The notes under the pieces were generated by a model that was not told where the DNA came from, searched no databases, and saw only the letters and a program-made list of their open reading frames with translations. Shown here piece after piece: positions 53,259 to 61,855 of a DNA stretch of 64,000 bases; position 1 is the first letter of the stretch; each line of letters starts with the position of its first letter. This stretch comes from Flammeovirga kamogawensis. GTDB taxonomy: Bacteria; Bacteroidota; Bacteroidia; Cytophagales; Flammeovirgaceae. The DNA lies in the NCBI RefSeq assembly GCF_018736065.1, contig NZ_CP076128.1, positions 4,155,001-4,219,000 of the forward strand. Reading direction: 5' to 3'. The translations under genes were made by a program, and so were the position numbers.

Positions 53259-54029
53259 ATGAAAATAAAGACTTCATTTCAAGCTGTTTTATTTTTAGTC
53301 TTAATGTTTTTCGCTTTTTCTGAAGTTTCTGCACAAGGAGTTAGAGGAAGAGCACGATTCACATCAAAAAAGAAATATTGGAGTTTCGGTGGAATGATAA
53401 CCTCTTCAAACTTTATGGGAGACTTATCACCAACACCTAATAAAGGTAGTATTGATTGGTCTAACACATTAGTACAGTTTGGTGGATTTGTTCAAAGAAG
53501 ATATTTACCGAGGATTTCGGGAAGAGTATCTTTAAATAACAACTTTTTCTCAGGAAGTGATGCAGATGCAGGACGTAATGCAGATAGAGGTTTAGAATTC
53601 TTTACTTATGCCACTCAGATTAATGTGATGGGAATTATTGATTTATTCCCCAATGCAGGTGTGTATTATAGAAGACCTAAAATTCCGATCCCATATATTG
53701 GTCTTGGAATAGGAGGGATGTTTGTGGCATCTACAGTTTCACAAAAACCTGACCCTAATTACCAAGGAGAAATAATTTCTGGAGAACAAAAAAATACAGA
53801 AGTTACATATGTAATTCCTGTTGCTCTTGGAGTAAGATATAAATTATCAACGCATCTTGATATTGCTTTTGAAGCAACTGTAAATTATGCAGGTAGTGAT
53901 ATGGTAGATGGTATTAATAATGAAATTAACGGGAGTACATCTAGTCAGTTAAATGATGCTTTTATGACATTAGGTTTTTCTCTTAATTACATATTGGGAG
54001 GTACTATTAAAATGCCTAAATTCCGTTAA
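53259..54029 (+). CDS. Outer-membrane beta-barrel protein (DUF6089-like), copy A
   Basis: 256 residues, signal peptide (VLFLVLMFFAFSEVSAQ). Barrel start KKYWSFGGMITSSNFMGDLS, then alternating strands (GGFVQRRYLPRISGRVSLNN; VIPVALGVRYKLSTHLDIAF; MTLGFSLNYILGG). DUF6089-like barrels are common in Bacteroidota. The next gene (54130) shares the start pattern (KYW-GG-GDLS), so the pair are paralogues. Separate terminator follows. Function unknown. Confidence 0.75.
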   Translation: MKIKTSFQAVLFLVLMFFAFSEVSAQGVRGRARFTSKKKYWSFGGMITSSNFMGDLSPTPNKGSIDWSNTLVQFGGFVQRRYLPRISGRVSLNNNFFSGSDADAGRNADRGLEFFTYATQINVMGIIDLFPNAGVYYRRPKIPIPYIGLGIGGMFVASTVSQKPDPNYQGEIISGEQKNTEVTYVIPVALGVRYKLSTHLDIAFEATVNYAGSDMVDGINNEINGSTSSQLNDAFMTLGFSLNYILGGTIKMPKFR

Positions 54030-54049
54030 CGATAAAGTTTTTAATACTT

Positions 54050-54083
54050 AAAAGTCCGTGCAGTACACTGTTCGGACTTTTTT
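54050..54083 (+). terminator. Terminator after barrel copy A
   Basis: 9-bp stem AAAAGTCCG / CGGACTTTT with T-run. Confidence 0.8.
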
Positions 54084-54129
54084 GTACTGATAAATTGAAT
54101 ACTTTTGTACTCATAATAAATAAAGTATA

Positions 54130-54837
54130 ATGAAGCATTTTTTTTCAGTTGCAGCAGTATTTTCAATACTATTTTTTTGCACATTAAATAAAACTAACGC
54201 ACAAAGTAAATATTGGGTTTATGGTGGTGCTTTAGGTGTTACAGGATATGCAGGAGATTTATCTACATTTCCTAACCCAGTAGATTATCGAGTTGGAGCA
54301 AAGCTTTTTGCTAAATATAAAATGAAGTCGTATTTACTTTGGAGAACTGATATTGATTATGGTTGGTATCAAGGTGTGGGTAGAATTCAAGATAACCTCC
54401 CTGAATATAAAACAGAGATTCATATGATAAATGCAGCAACTGGTTTTGAATATAATTTCTTGCAGTTTCGAGAAGATAAACGACATAAAGATAGTTTTAC
54501 ACCTTATTTCTTTTTACAATTAGGAGTTGGGACATTCTTAAATAAAGTATCAAACCCAGCTACAGGAGCGTCGTATAGCGACACGGCAATAGCAGTAACA
54601 ATGCCTGTTGGAATGGGGTTTAAGAAGAGAATAAGCACTTATTTAGATATAGGTATGGAGTTCAGTATAACTAAGCCATTATGGACTGATAAAACGGATG
54701 GAGTATATAAGAGTACTGAAAGTGTTGCAGGTTTGTTTGTTGATGAATCTTGGAGAGACAATTACTACTTTTTAGGTGTTACTTTAAGTTATCACCTAAT
54801 ACGAGTAAATTGTCCCAAAACACCTAGATATCAATAA
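54130..54837 (+). CDS. Outer-membrane beta-barrel protein (DUF6089-like), copy B
   Basis: 235 residues with signal peptide (FFSVAAVFSILFFCTLNKTNAQ). The mature start KYWVYGGALGVTGYAGDLST parallels copy A, followed by strand-like KLFAKYKMKSYLLWRTDIDY and YFLGVTLSYHLIRVNC. A TACTTTTG -7 box lies at 54100-54107, so it has its own promoter despite lying 100 bp after copy A. Paralogue of copy A by layout. Function unknown. Confidence 0.75.
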   Translation: MKHFFSVAAVFSILFFCTLNKTNAQSKYWVYGGALGVTGYAGDLSTFPNPVDYRVGAKLFAKYKMKSYLLWRTDIDYGWYQGVGRIQDNLPEYKTEIHMINAATGFEYNFLQFREDKRHKDSFTPYFFLQLGVGTFLNKVSNPATGASYSDTAIAVTMPVGMGFKKRISTYLDIGMEFSITKPLWTDKTDGVYKSTESVAGLFVDESWRDNYYFLGVTLSYHLIRVNCPKTPRYQ

Positions 54838-54881
54838 AAACAAAAGCCATTCAATTTTAAAATTGAATGGCTTTTGTTTTT
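54836..54881. terminator. Long perfect terminator palindrome
   Basis: 46-bp perfect palindrome, arms of 23 bp with no spacer, flanked by A and T runs. It lies between convergent barrel genes and can serve both. Confidence 0.93.
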
Positions 54882-54898
54882 TATACTTGATTAGTATT

Positions 54899-55480
54899 TT
54901 AGTTGCCTCCGAAAAAATAACCAACACTTAAGATCCATTGAGTAGATTTAATTGAAGGAGCACCAGTTTGTTGAGTAATCAAATCTGAACCACTTTCATA
55001 TTTAACATCAACAGTTAATTTCTTGATATCAGCACCTATACCTGCTTGCCATCCCCAAGTGAAGCTTTCATACTCTAAATCTCCTGCATCTTCTGGGAAG
55101 TTTGATTGAGCAACAGCACCACCAAATGCACGAGCACTAATACCTAATAGACCAAATTTTAGACCTACCAAGACTGGAACGTCAAATCTGTTAATATATG
55201 CATCATCTGATATACCTTGGTATGAGATAGTACCTCCAACTCTTGAGTATAAAGCTTCAATTTGAGCATAAATTGGTAATACAGGAATGTTTGTTCTAAA
55301 CATACCACCTACGTGCCATGATGCAGTTCCTTCTGTTGTCCATCCTGTTACAGGACCGCTTAAGTCGTAACTAGATGCACCAATACCACCTTTTACACCA
55401 AGGCTAAATAAGCCATCTTGTGCATTTGCAGTAGCACCAATTAAAAATAGACCGATTAAAAGAGTTAAGATTTTTTTCAT
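54899..55480 (-). CDS. Small outer-membrane beta-barrel protein
   Basis: 193 residues with signal peptide (ILTLLIGLFLIGATANAQ). GLFSLGVKGGIGASSYDLSG, ALYSRVGGTISYQGIS, FDVPVLVGLKFGLLGISARA and a C-terminal STQWILSVGYFFGGN give an eight-stranded OmpX/PorT-like barrel. The family is not certain and the role is unknown. Third barrel gene in this 2.2-kb stretch, on the opposite strand. Confidence 0.75.
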   Translation of the reverse strand: MKKILTLLIGLFLIGATANAQDGLFSLGVKGGIGASSYDLSGPVTGWTTEGTASWHVGGMFRTNIPVLPIYAQIEALYSRVGGTISYQGISDDAYINRFDVPVLVGLKFGLLGISARAFGGAVAQSNFPEDAGDLEYESFTWGWQAGIGADIKKLTVDVKYESGSDLITQQTGAPSIKSTQWILSVGYFFGGN

Positions 55481-55651
55481 GATTGTTTTTAAATAAAAAA
55501 TAGTTGTATTCTATAAATTAGACAACTAAGATTAAATGTATGTCAATATCAGTACGTTAAATTATAATCTATCAAGATAATTTTTGATACCTATATACTA
55601 CAATTTAACTTGCAGTTCGTTAGACACAAAAATTTAACCAATCATTAAAAG

Positions 55652-56434
55652 ATGAAGGATCAATTCAAATTATTTTTAAGTTTAATTATAGTCTTTGTTA
55701 CTTTCTTAAATCAAGATGTTTTGGCTTGGGGGCATACAGGTCATAGAGCTGTAGCTGAAGTAGCTGATAATCATTTAACAAAAAAAGCAAAAAAGCAACT
55801 ACAAGCTATTTTAGGAGATTCAGCCTATTTGCCAATGGTGTCTACTTGGATGGATGATATCAAATCTGATAAGAAGTATAGCTTTATGTACACTTGGCAC
55901 TTTATTAATATTGATGAGGGACAAACTTTTGAAACATTAAAGAGAAACCCTAAAGGAGATATCATAAAGTCAATTGAAGAAATGAAAAGAGTTCTTAATG
56001 ATCCTTCTTCTTCAAAAAGACAGAAAGCTCAGGCAGTTAAGATTTTAACGCATTTAGTTGGAGATTTACATCAACCTTTCCATGTGGGGCATGCAAGTGA
56101 TTGGGGCGGAAATAAAGTAAAAGTAACTTGGTTTGGAGAACCGTCTAATATCCATAGAGTTTGGGATTCTGAAATGTTAGGTTCTAAAGGGTTAAGTTAC
56201 ACGGAAGTAGCAAAATACGTAGACCATGCAACACCAGAGGAAGTTAAAGTGATACAGAGTGCTTCAACAATAGATATGATGAAGGAATCTTATGCTTTAT
56301 GTACAGACTTATATGATGTTGGAGATGGCAAGTTAGGATACAGATATTTATATGATCATTATAAAACTGTAGAAGAAAGAATTGAATATGCAGGAATTCG
56401 TTTAGCAGGTATTCTGAATGAAATTTTAGGATAA
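55652..56434 (+). CDS. S1/P1-family zinc-dependent nuclease
   Basis: 260 residues with signal peptide (FLSLIIVFVTFLNQDVLA). The mature start WGHTGHRAVAEVADNHLTKK gives Trp1 and His zinc ligands, TWMDDIKSDKKY the Asp ligands, HLVGDLHQPFHVGHASDWGG and HRVWDSEML the remaining His/Asp. It cleaves single-stranded nucleic acid and 3'-nucleotides outside the cell. Its own terminator follows. Confidence 0.9.
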   Translation: MKDQFKLFLSLIIVFVTFLNQDVLAWGHTGHRAVAEVADNHLTKKAKKQLQAILGDSAYLPMVSTWMDDIKSDKKYSFMYTWHFINIDEGQTFETLKRNPKGDIIKSIEEMKRVLNDPSSSKRQKAQAVKILTHLVGDLHQPFHVGHASDWGGNKVKVTWFGEPSNIHRVWDSEMLGSKGLSYTEVAKYVDHATPEEVKVIQSASTIDMMKESYALCTDLYDVGDGKLGYRYLYDHYKTVEERIEYAGIRLAGILNEILG

Positions 56435-56450
56435 TTCAGTTGATAACAGG

Positions 56451-56488
56451 AAAAGAGATGTATTCTATTAAGAGTACATCTTTTTTTT
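56451..56488 (+). terminator. Terminator after the nuclease gene
   Basis: Stem AGATGTA / TACATCT continued inwards by TTCT / AGAG, loop ATTA, then T-run of eight. Confidence 0.8.
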
Positions 56489-56569
56489 GTTCAAATGTGC
56501 TTATAATTTAAGTATTCTATAAATATAATTATCACCTTTACCATAAGAAACAGACAAAAGGATAAGAAT

Positions 56570-57745
56570 TTGATAGATCAGGAAAAAGAAAATATATATA
56601 CATTACAATTTTGGTTGTTATGTACAAGCTCGTTATTATTTTTCACGAGTTTTAATATGATAATTCCAGAACTTCCTGATTACTTAACCTCATTAGGAGG
56701 TGAAGATTATAAAGGGCTGATTATTGCGTTATTTACATTAACGGCTGGTTTATCTAGACCATTTAGTGGTAAATTAACAGATCGAATTGGACGTGTACCT
56801 GTAATGGTTGTAGGAGTAGTAGTTAGTTGTATTTGTACACTTTTTTATCCAATTGTAGGTACAGTAGCAGGCTTTTTATTATTGCGCTTTTTTCATGGCT
56901 TTTCTACAGGTTTTAAACCAACAGGTACTTCTGCTTTCTTAGCCGATATTGTCCCTTCAAATAGAAGAGGTGAAGCTATGGGGATTTTAGGTTTTTGTTC
57001 AAGTACAGGAATTGGTATTGGACCAATTTTAGGTAGTTGGTTAACTATGGAGACTGACATTAATACTATGTTTTATTGTTCTTCGGTAGTTTCTCTATTG
57101 TCTATCTTAATTCTTTCGGGTATGAAAGAAACTTTAGAGCATCCTGAAAAGTTAAAGTTGGAACATTTTAGAATTCGGAAGAATGAGATAATTGATGTAA
57201 ATGCTTTACCCCCAGCCATCGTTATGTTACTTTGTACAACATCTTATGGCGTTATTCTTACATTAATTCCTGACCTTAGCAAATCTTTAGGAATAGAAAA
57301 CAAAGGGATGTTCTTCATGTTTTTTACAGGGGCATCAATGTTAGTGAGAGTATTAGCCGGTAAGCTTTCTGATAAATATGGTCGAATACCTGTCTTAAAG
57401 TTATCAACAATATTATTAGTAGTTTCACTGTGTTGGGTTGGATTAGCATCTTCTGATTTAGAATTATATGCCGCTGCAATTTTATTGGGCCTAGGAATAG
57501 GAACAAACTCACCGACAATATATGCATGGACAATCGATAGAAGTAATATAAAGCATAGAGGGAGGGCAATAGCCACAATGTATATTGCTTTAGAAATTGG
57601 TATAGGAATGGGTGCATTTTTATCCGGACTCTTGTATGATAATATAGAAGAGAGGTTAGGGTGGTCATTTATAGCGTCAGGTTTTGCCTGTTTTTGTGCA
57701 TTTCTGTATGTAACATTTGCCCCTTTAAAAGAAAAATCAGTTTAA
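56570..57745 (+). CDS. Major facilitator superfamily transporter
   Basis: 391 residues, about 12 TM helices. Motif A in loop 2-3 GKLTDRIGRVPVMVVGVVVS and its echo GKLSDKYGRIPVLKLSTILL in loop 8-9; FFHGFSTGFKPTGTSAFLAD is in TM4-5. Substrate cannot be told (EmrD/Bcr-like drug exporters are closest in feel). Start is TTG at 56570; the next ATG lies inside TM1, so the TTG is needed to keep TM1. The downstream HAD gene begins 11 bp after its stop. Confidence 0.87.
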   Translation: MIDQEKENIYTLQFWLLCTSSLLFFTSFNMIIPELPDYLTSLGGEDYKGLIIALFTLTAGLSRPFSGKLTDRIGRVPVMVVGVVVSCICTLFYPIVGTVAGFLLLRFFHGFSTGFKPTGTSAFLADIVPSNRRGEAMGILGFCSSTGIGIGPILGSWLTMETDINTMFYCSSVVSLLSILILSGMKETLEHPEKLKLEHFRIRKNEIIDVNALPPAIVMLLCTTSYGVILTLIPDLSKSLGIENKGMFFMFFTGASMLVRVLAGKLSDKYGRIPVLKLSTILLVVSLCWVGLASSDLELYAAAILLGLGIGTNSPTIYAWTIDRSNIKHRGRAIATMYIALEIGIGMGAFLSGLLYDNIEERLGWSFIASGFACFCAFLYVTFAPLKEKSV

Positions 57746-57756
57746 AACTATATAGA

Positions 57757-58425
57757 ATGAAATTTGAATATTTATTCTCCGATTGTGATGGAGTAATTAT
57801 AGATAGTGAGATTATTGCGGCTAGAGTAATGGTGAAATATATACAATCTTACAATGTACCTATCACCTTAGATGAGTACTTGGTGAAATTCTCTGGGCAA
57901 ACTTTTTCAGGTATAATGACAGGCTTATCAAAAAAATATAACTTAGATTTACCTAATGATTATGTAAACAAAATCACATCATTATATAAAAAAGCAGCTG
58001 TACAAGAAGAAAAAGCTATTGAAGGAACAAAAGCTGCTTATGAACAAATTGATTTGCCAAAAGCAATAATTTCTAACAGTTATAAAGAACAAATAAACCA
58101 TGCTGTAGATTTTACAGGAATGAGAGATTTGTTTAATGATAGGGTGTTCTCTGGTGTGGAAGATGTTTCGAATCCAAAACCTGCTCCAGATATATATTTG
58201 CATACTGCAAAAATGCTTGAAGTGTTACCATCTAAGGTAATTGTAATTGAAGATAGTGCGAGTGGAGCAAAGTCTGCAGTTGCAGCAGGAATGTATGTTA
58301 TTGGTTTTACGGGAGCATCGCACATAAAAAAAGGGCACGAACATACTTTAAAAGAAATTGGTGTAAAACACGTAATTCAAAGTATGTCAGAACTCCCTTT
58401 ATTAATCAAAAAGATTAATGGTTGA
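57757..58425 (+). CDS. HAD-superfamily phosphatase, beta-phosphoglucomutase-like
   Basis: 222 residues from the ATG at 57757 (an earlier in-frame GTG falls inside the MFS gene). Motif I LFSDCDGVIIDSEIIAARVM (DxD nucleophile), motif II AIISNSYKEQI, motif III Lys in NPKPAPDIYLHTAKM, motif IV VIVIEDSASGAKSAVAAGMY. Cap is the helical C1 type (SGQTFSGIMTGLSKKYNL). Sugar-phosphate phosphatase or mutase; specific substrate unknown. Probably co-transcribed with the MFS gene; convergent with the histidine phosphatase gene. Confidence 0.87.
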   Translation: MKFEYLFSDCDGVIIDSEIIAARVMVKYIQSYNVPITLDEYLVKFSGQTFSGIMTGLSKKYNLDLPNDYVNKITSLYKKAAVQEEKAIEGTKAAYEQIDLPKAIISNSYKEQINHAVDFTGMRDLFNDRVFSGVEDVSNPKPAPDIYLHTAKMLEVLPSKVIVIEDSASGAKSAVAAGMYVIGFTGASHIKKGHEHTLKEIGVKHVIQSMSELPLLIKKING

Positions 58426-58434
58426 GGAAAAAGA

Positions 58435-59076
58435 TTAATATGCATGAGCCTTTTTTGTGATATGATTTAAATGTCTAATATCATTGGCTTGAACAATTCT
58501 AAATCGATTATTCTGATAAATAATATGATATAAGGCAAGGTTAGAATGTTCATACTGGTTCATCTTACTTAAAGGTTCATCCATAAGTGTAGAGATTAAA
58601 ATTTTCATTGCTCTACCGTGTGTACAAATCAAAATGTTTTTTTCATCAGGTTGTTGAAGAATTATTTCGAATGCTTCTTTTTGACGTTTTACAACTTCAT
58701 GAGGAGATTCTGCTCCTTCTAATTTGTAATCATAATTTCCATTATTCCATTCAGATAACAGTTTAATGTAATTTATCTCATCTTGCTCAGTCAATTCTCT
58801 ACCTTCTTTTTCTCCCCAACTGATTTCATTTAAGCCATGATGGGTGTCAAATGGAATTCCTGTGGCAACAAAAGGCTGAACCGTTTGATGAGTACGTTTT
58901 AATTTAGAAGTATAAATCTTATCAAAGGCAATATGATTATATTTAGAGAAAAAAGCATTTGCTTGTAGTTTACCCAAACCATTTAGGTTGGAGTCTATAC
59001 TACTACCTTGGACGTATCCTTTTTTATTAAAATCAGTTTCTCCATGTCTGATTATGTAAATGTGTTTTGCGTTCAT
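58435..59076 (-). CDS. Histidine phosphatase family protein (phosphoglycerate mutase-like)
   Basis: 213 residues. IYIIRHGETDFNKKGYVQGS gives the catalytic His of the RHG motif, KLKRTHQTVQPFVATGIPFD the Arg pocket, NEISWGEKEGRELTEQD the Glu, and NILICTHGRAMKILISTLMD the second His. Dephosphorylates small phosphoesters; too short and generic to name a substrate. Confidence 0.88.
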   Translation of the reverse strand: MNAKHIYIIRHGETDFNKKGYVQGSSIDSNLNGLGKLQANAFFSKYNHIAFDKIYTSKLKRTHQTVQPFVATGIPFDTHHGLNEISWGEKEGRELTEQDEINYIKLLSEWNNGNYDYKLEGAESPHEVVKRQKEAFEIILQQPDEKNILICTHGRAMKILISTLMDEPLSKMNQYEHSNLALYHIIYQNNRFRIVQANDIRHLNHITKKAHAY

Positions 59077-59215
59077 AATTTTTTAATAATAAAATCATTT
59101 TTTTAATGATTTAGTGGTGAAACATAAATGAATATTGTCGGCAATAATTATAATTGCCTAATTAACACTACGTAATAGTAAGTGCTTTAGTATATAAAAC
59201 AAATAAGAAGAATGT

Positions 59216-59632
59216 ATGTTTAACAGTAAAATTACAATAAAATCTTTAAATGACCTCAGGGATAACATGTTAGGACATTTAGATATTGAATTTATTCGTG
59301 TAGAAGATGGATTAATTGCAGCAACAATGCCTGTCGATCATAGGACAAAACAACCAATGGGATTGTTACATGGAGGTGCATCTATGGTGTTAGCAGAAAC
59401 TTTAGGTAGTGTAGGGGCACTAACGCATGCAATTGATAAAGAAACTGTACCTGTAGGACAAGAAATCAATGCTAATCATATCAAAAGTGCTAGAAAAGGT
59501 ATTGTAACAGGTTTTGCGAAACCTATTCATATTGGAAAAAAATCTCATGTGTGGGAGATGAAAATTTATGATGAAGATGAAGAGTTGTTATGTATTTCTA
59601 GAATGACAATTGCTTTAATAAGAAAGAAATAA
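59216..59632 (+). CDS. Hotdog-fold acyl-CoA thioesterase, MenI/YdiI-like
   Basis: 138 residues. The hotdog core reads GHLDIEFIRVEDGLIAATMP, HRTKQPMGLLHGGASMVLAE (HGGxxxxLAE with the catalytic Glu) and EINANHIKSARKGIVTGFAK. YdiI/MenI of this group hydrolyses 1,4-dihydroxy-2-naphthoyl-CoA in menaquinone synthesis; PaaI relatives use other acyl-CoAs. A MenE-like ligase occurs 46 kb away, so the MenI role is possible but not shown. ATG at 59216 is the likely start. Confidence 0.78.
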   Translation: MFNSKITIKSLNDLRDNMLGHLDIEFIRVEDGLIAATMPVDHRTKQPMGLLHGGASMVLAETLGSVGALTHAIDKETVPVGQEINANHIKSARKGIVTGFAKPIHIGKKSHVWEMKIYDEDEELLCISRMTIALIRKK

Positions 59633-59674
59633 AAAAACATTTTTCTGACAGGTGTAATATTTTTGTTAAAAAAG

Positions 59675-59704
59675 TTGAAGCTGAATTGAACTTTAGTAGG
59701 TTTG
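59675..59704 (+). promoter_or_regulatory. Promoter of the gene at 59754
   Basis: TTG (59675-59677), 19-bp spacer, TAGGTTTG (59697-59704), exact TAnnTTTG. Confidence 0.55.
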
Positions 59705-59753
59705 TGTATATAATTTGACTTCTAATTAAGAGATTAATAGTAAAAAAGTAAGA

Positions 59754-60284
59754 ATGGATTTTTTAAAAAGTACTCGTTTCTGGGTTATCACGTTACTAGG
59801 GTTTATATCAATTGGTATAATAAGTATAATGACTGGTGTTTATTCTGAAGTGAAAATTGATCAAAAAGAATCAGATGGCTGGGAATTAGTAGGGATAGAA
59901 TATGAAGGGAAAGCTGATTCACAAGTATTTATTAATTTATATGATTCTATTTCAAAAGAAATAGAAAGAGATAAACTATCTGGTAATTTAGCAGTTCTTT
60001 TTTTTCAAAATCCCAATACTGATAAACCAATCAAAGCTATTGTTGGAGCACTTTCTACGAATAAAGTAGCAAGTCAACAAAATGGATATAAAGTGTATAA
60101 ACAGGGACCATATTTAGAAGTATATTCTGAAATAAAAATGGGTGAACTTTTTACGCCTAATCCAGAAAATGTAATTAATCAGATTAATGACTTGATTGAA
60201 ATGTCTTTTGGATCTGTACCTAATAAATATTTAGAATATTACCCTTCAAAATCTACAGTAATCCAATCTGCAATTGTAGAGTAA
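59754..60284 (+). CDS. Membrane-anchored protein with possible GyrI/SOUL-like fold
   Basis: 176 residues. TM at about 8-28 (FWVITLLGFISIGIISIMTG), then a soluble domain with YSEVKIDQKESDGWELVGIE, INLYDSISKEIERDKLSGNL, AVLFFQNPNTDKPIKAIVGA and ENVINQINDLIEMSFGSVPN. The alternation of strands and an amphipathic helix resembles membrane-tethered GyrI-like proteins, but no strong signature is seen. It has its own promoter and is followed 53 bp on by a histidine kinase, so it may act as a sensing partner (inference). Confidence 0.55.
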   Translation: MDFLKSTRFWVITLLGFISIGIISIMTGVYSEVKIDQKESDGWELVGIEYEGKADSQVFINLYDSISKEIERDKLSGNLAVLFFQNPNTDKPIKAIVGALSTNKVASQQNGYKVYKQGPYLEVYSEIKMGELFTPNPENVINQINDLIEMSFGSVPNKYLEYYPSKSTVIQSAIVE

Positions 60285-60337
60285 CCACAAATTAAGGAGG
60301 CAGATTATTAAAATTAAATTTCACCAACTCTTCTATT

Positions 60338-61528
60338 GTGAAAGGAAAAATATATTCAAACCGATATAGCTTAAAGATTATTGTAATCTTAATGGGGTTA
60401 GTAATAGGTATCACTTCTTTAATTTATACTGAACTTCTTGTTGATGAATTAAGACAAAGAGAATATGATCAAATAGATTTCTTTGCTAAAGTTCAGGCAA
60501 AATTAGCCACAATGGGTACAGAAGATAATGCAGATGTTACTTTTCTTTTGATGGAAGTAATTAAAGGAAATGATTTAATTCCTGTTGTACTTACTGATGA
60601 CATGGGAGAGCCTATCAGTTCTAAAAATATTGAGATACCTTCAGATCTTAATTTTGCTCAGCGAATGGACTATCTTAAAAAGGAAGTTCAAGAGATGAAA
60701 AAGAATTATGCACCAATAAAAATTGATTTTACAGATGGGGAAGAGCAATATATTTACTATGCAGATTCTAAGTTGGTACGTAATTTACGTTTTGCTCCAA
60801 TGATTCAATTGTCTGTTTTAGCAATATTAGCCTTAGCTGCCTACCTGGTTTTTTCTACATCAAGAAGAGCTGAGCAAAACCAAGTATGGGCAGGGTTAGC
60901 CAAAGAAACTGCACATCAATTAGGAACACCAATATCTTCATTAGTTGCATGGATTGAATATTTTAAAACAGATGAAGATTTTGATCAATCTATAATAGAA
61001 GAATTACAGAAAGATATTACTAGGTTAGAAATGATAACAGCTAGGTTTTCTAATATCGGTTCTGAACCTGTATTAAAACCAGCAAATTTAGAATCTTCTG
61101 TTCGTGGTGCAGTAGAATATATGTCTAAACGTATCTCTACAAAAGTGAGTATGAACGTACATTATAACTTAGAGGGACAAGCAGATATTAATATTAGTCT
61201 ACCTTTATTTGAATGGGTTGTAGAAAACTTATGTAGAAATGCAGTAGATGCAATGAATGGTGTTGGTAGATTAGATATTACTATGGAACTAACTCAGCAC
61301 AAGACTTCTGTTACTATAGATGTGAAAGATACAGGCAAAGGAATACCTAAGAATAAACTTACTACAGTGTTTAACCCTGGGTATACTACAAAGAAAAGAG
61401 GTTGGGGTTTAGGTCTAACTTTAGTAAAAAGAATTGTAGAAGATTACCATAAAGGAAAAATAATAGTTTTAGAATCTACTCCTGGAGAAGGAACAACATT
61501 TAGAATAACGATGCCAATTATTGTGTAA
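60338..61528 (+). CDS. Membrane sensor histidine kinase
   Basis: 396 residues. Two TM segments (about 11-30 and 153-173) flank an extracytoplasmic domain; then a short H box AGLAKETAHQLGTPISSLVAW, N box LCRNAVDAMNGVGRLDITME, G1 DTGKGIPKNKLTTVFNPG and G2 GWGLGLTLVKRIVEDYH. The start is GTG at 60338; a Shine-Dalgarno-like AAGGAGG at 60294-60300 is too far upstream (about 37 bp) and no in-frame start lies between, since the stop TAA at 60293 precedes it. No response regulator is adjacent. Confidence 0.87.
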   Translation: MKGKIYSNRYSLKIIVILMGLVIGITSLIYTELLVDELRQREYDQIDFFAKVQAKLATMGTEDNADVTFLLMEVIKGNDLIPVVLTDDMGEPISSKNIEIPSDLNFAQRMDYLKKEVQEMKKNYAPIKIDFTDGEEQYIYYADSKLVRNLRFAPMIQLSVLAILALAAYLVFSTSRRAEQNQVWAGLAKETAHQLGTPISSLVAWIEYFKTDEDFDQSIIEELQKDITRLEMITARFSNIGSEPVLKPANLESSVRGAVEYMSKRISTKVSMNVHYNLEGQADINISLPLFEWVVENLCRNAVDAMNGVGRLDITMELTQHKTSVTIDVKDTGKGIPKNKLTTVFNPGYTTKKRGWGLGLTLVKRIVEDYHKGKIIVLESTPGEGTTFRITMPIIV

Positions 61529-61568
61529 TAAATCAATTGATTTTGTCGTGTAAATAATCTTAATAAAG

Positions 61569-61599
61569 TTGTGTTTTTAACTGTTTTTGATGACATTTG
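61569..61599 (+). promoter_or_regulatory. Promoter of the structured RNA
   Basis: TTG at 61569-61571, 20-bp spacer, GACATTTG at 61592-61599, one mismatch from TAnnTTTG. It ends 5 bp before the first base of the RNA's 5' stem (61605), the right distance for transcription start. Confidence 0.55.
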
Positions 61600-61604
61600 T
61601 ACAT

Positions 61605-61785
61605 GGGTCGGTAACATTTGGATTTTTCAACGTGAACTCATATAAGGTGTACTGATTTTTGAAGAGCAGGCCTCAACTTTATTTCGATAAAGTCATTCTT
61701 TGGAATGTTAACAGTGGAAGGTCGACATATGATCAGGAAACCTAAACCTGTTATAAATGGAGAAATTCCAACCGACCCTTTTTTA
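61605..61785 (+). ncRNA. Structured RNA of about 181 nt, 6S (SsrS)-like candidate
   Basis: The 5' end GGGTCGGT (61605-61612) is the exact complement of ACCGACCC (61771-61778), which is followed by a T-run, so the closing stem doubles as terminator. Inwards: 61619-61628 with 61759-61770; 61641-61648 with 61746-61755; CTGAT with ATCAG (61652-61656, 61732-61736); GGCCT with AGGTC (61669-61673, 61719-61723); then hairpins ACTTTAT-TTCG-ATAAAGT (61676-61693) and CATTC-TTTG-GAATG (61694-61707). A long rod with bubbles and closed ends suits 6S RNA, which sequesters RNA polymerase; this is a guess. Not tmRNA, SRP or RNase P. Confidence 0.7.
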
Positions 61786-61789
61786 TTTT

Positions 61790-61818
61790 AAAGCGATGCA
61801 TTGCATGGCTTTTTTTAT
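61790..61818 (+). terminator. Second terminator after the structured RNA
   Basis: Hairpin AAAGCGATGCA / TGCATGGCTTT with one G-G mismatch and a T-run of seven, directly after the RNA's own T-tract. It makes readthrough into nadC less likely. Confidence 0.6.
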
Positions 61819-61855
61819 TGTTCTCACTACAATTGATTAGAAATTAACAAACAAC

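Noticed and set aside
61605-61785. Riboswitch controlling nadC
   Set aside because: No known riboswitch core was recognised; the ends are fully closed, and nadC has its own promoter after two terminators.
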